The notes under the pieces are model-generated. The model was not told the DNA's origin, made no database searches, and saw only the letters and a list, made by a program, of their open reading frames with translations. From Oscillospiraceae bacterium (GTDB taxonomy: Bacteria > Bacillota > Clostridia > Oscillospirales > Acutalibacteraceae): a DNA stretch of 6,360 nucleotides. The translations under genes were made by a program, and so were the position numbers. Below are positions 6,201 through 6,360 of the stretch, one piece after another (position 1 is the first letter of the stretch; the number at the start of each line of letters is the position of its first letter). The DNA lies in contig JAIRZH010000048.1 in the NCBI GenBank assembly GCA_031267335.1, positions 1-6,360 on the forward strand, written 5' to 3'.

Positions 6201-6360
<160 letters not shown>

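Overview
The window is a very AT-rich stretch of bacterial chromosome that looks low-GC and Firmicutes-like. The grounds are strong AAGGAG ribosome-binding sites, an Obg GTPase with the C-terminal OCT domain, and a cytidylyltransferase that resembles the teichoic-acid enzyme TarI more than ordinary IspD. Large unfamiliar membrane proteins, a eukaryotic-type kinase, degenerate mobile repeats and a long dinucleotide microsatellite sit beside the two housekeeping-type genes. That mix would suit a host-associated or symbiotic member of the group, but the lifestyle is inference and no lineage is claimed.

Layout from left to right. Bases 3-899 (+) are the 3' part of an unrecognised membrane-protein gene whose start lies before the window. 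Bases 927-1084 hold a composite repeat. Bases 1061-2938 (-) encode a 625-residue protein with two N-terminal hydrophobic segments and a divergent eukaryotic-like Ser/Thr kinase domain; its last seven codons and stop lie inside the neighbouring repeat. Bases 3064-3225 hold a second full-length copy of that repeat. Bases 3273-4538 (-) are obg. The divergent region 4539-5148 carries a near-consensus promoter for obg, a 59-bp palindromic relic of the same repeat family and a plausible promoter for the next gene. Bases 5149-5859 (+) encode the TarI/IspD-family cytidylyltransferase. Bases 5951-6034 are an 84-bp MITE with perfect 19-bp terminal inverted repeats and a TAA target duplication. At 6201 (+), behind a strong ribosome-binding site, an unrecognised gene opens and within 30 bases runs into (AG)19, followed by G7; it continues out of the window.

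The genes do not form an obvious single pathway. Obg (ribosome assembly) and the cytidylyltransferase (probably cell-wall polyol-phosphate) are core functions. The two membrane proteins flank a convergent repeat-filled gap and share a general architecture. The strongest signal for follow-up is the (AG)19 tract: as written the reading frame is off and yields a 34-residue peptide, while one extra AG unit (or loss of two, or loss of one G from the G7 tract) joins the start codon to the frame that stays open to the window end. That is the signature of a phase-variable gene. The second is a family of small IS5-like non-autonomous repeats that have nested in one another and appear to supply the C-terminus of the kinase.
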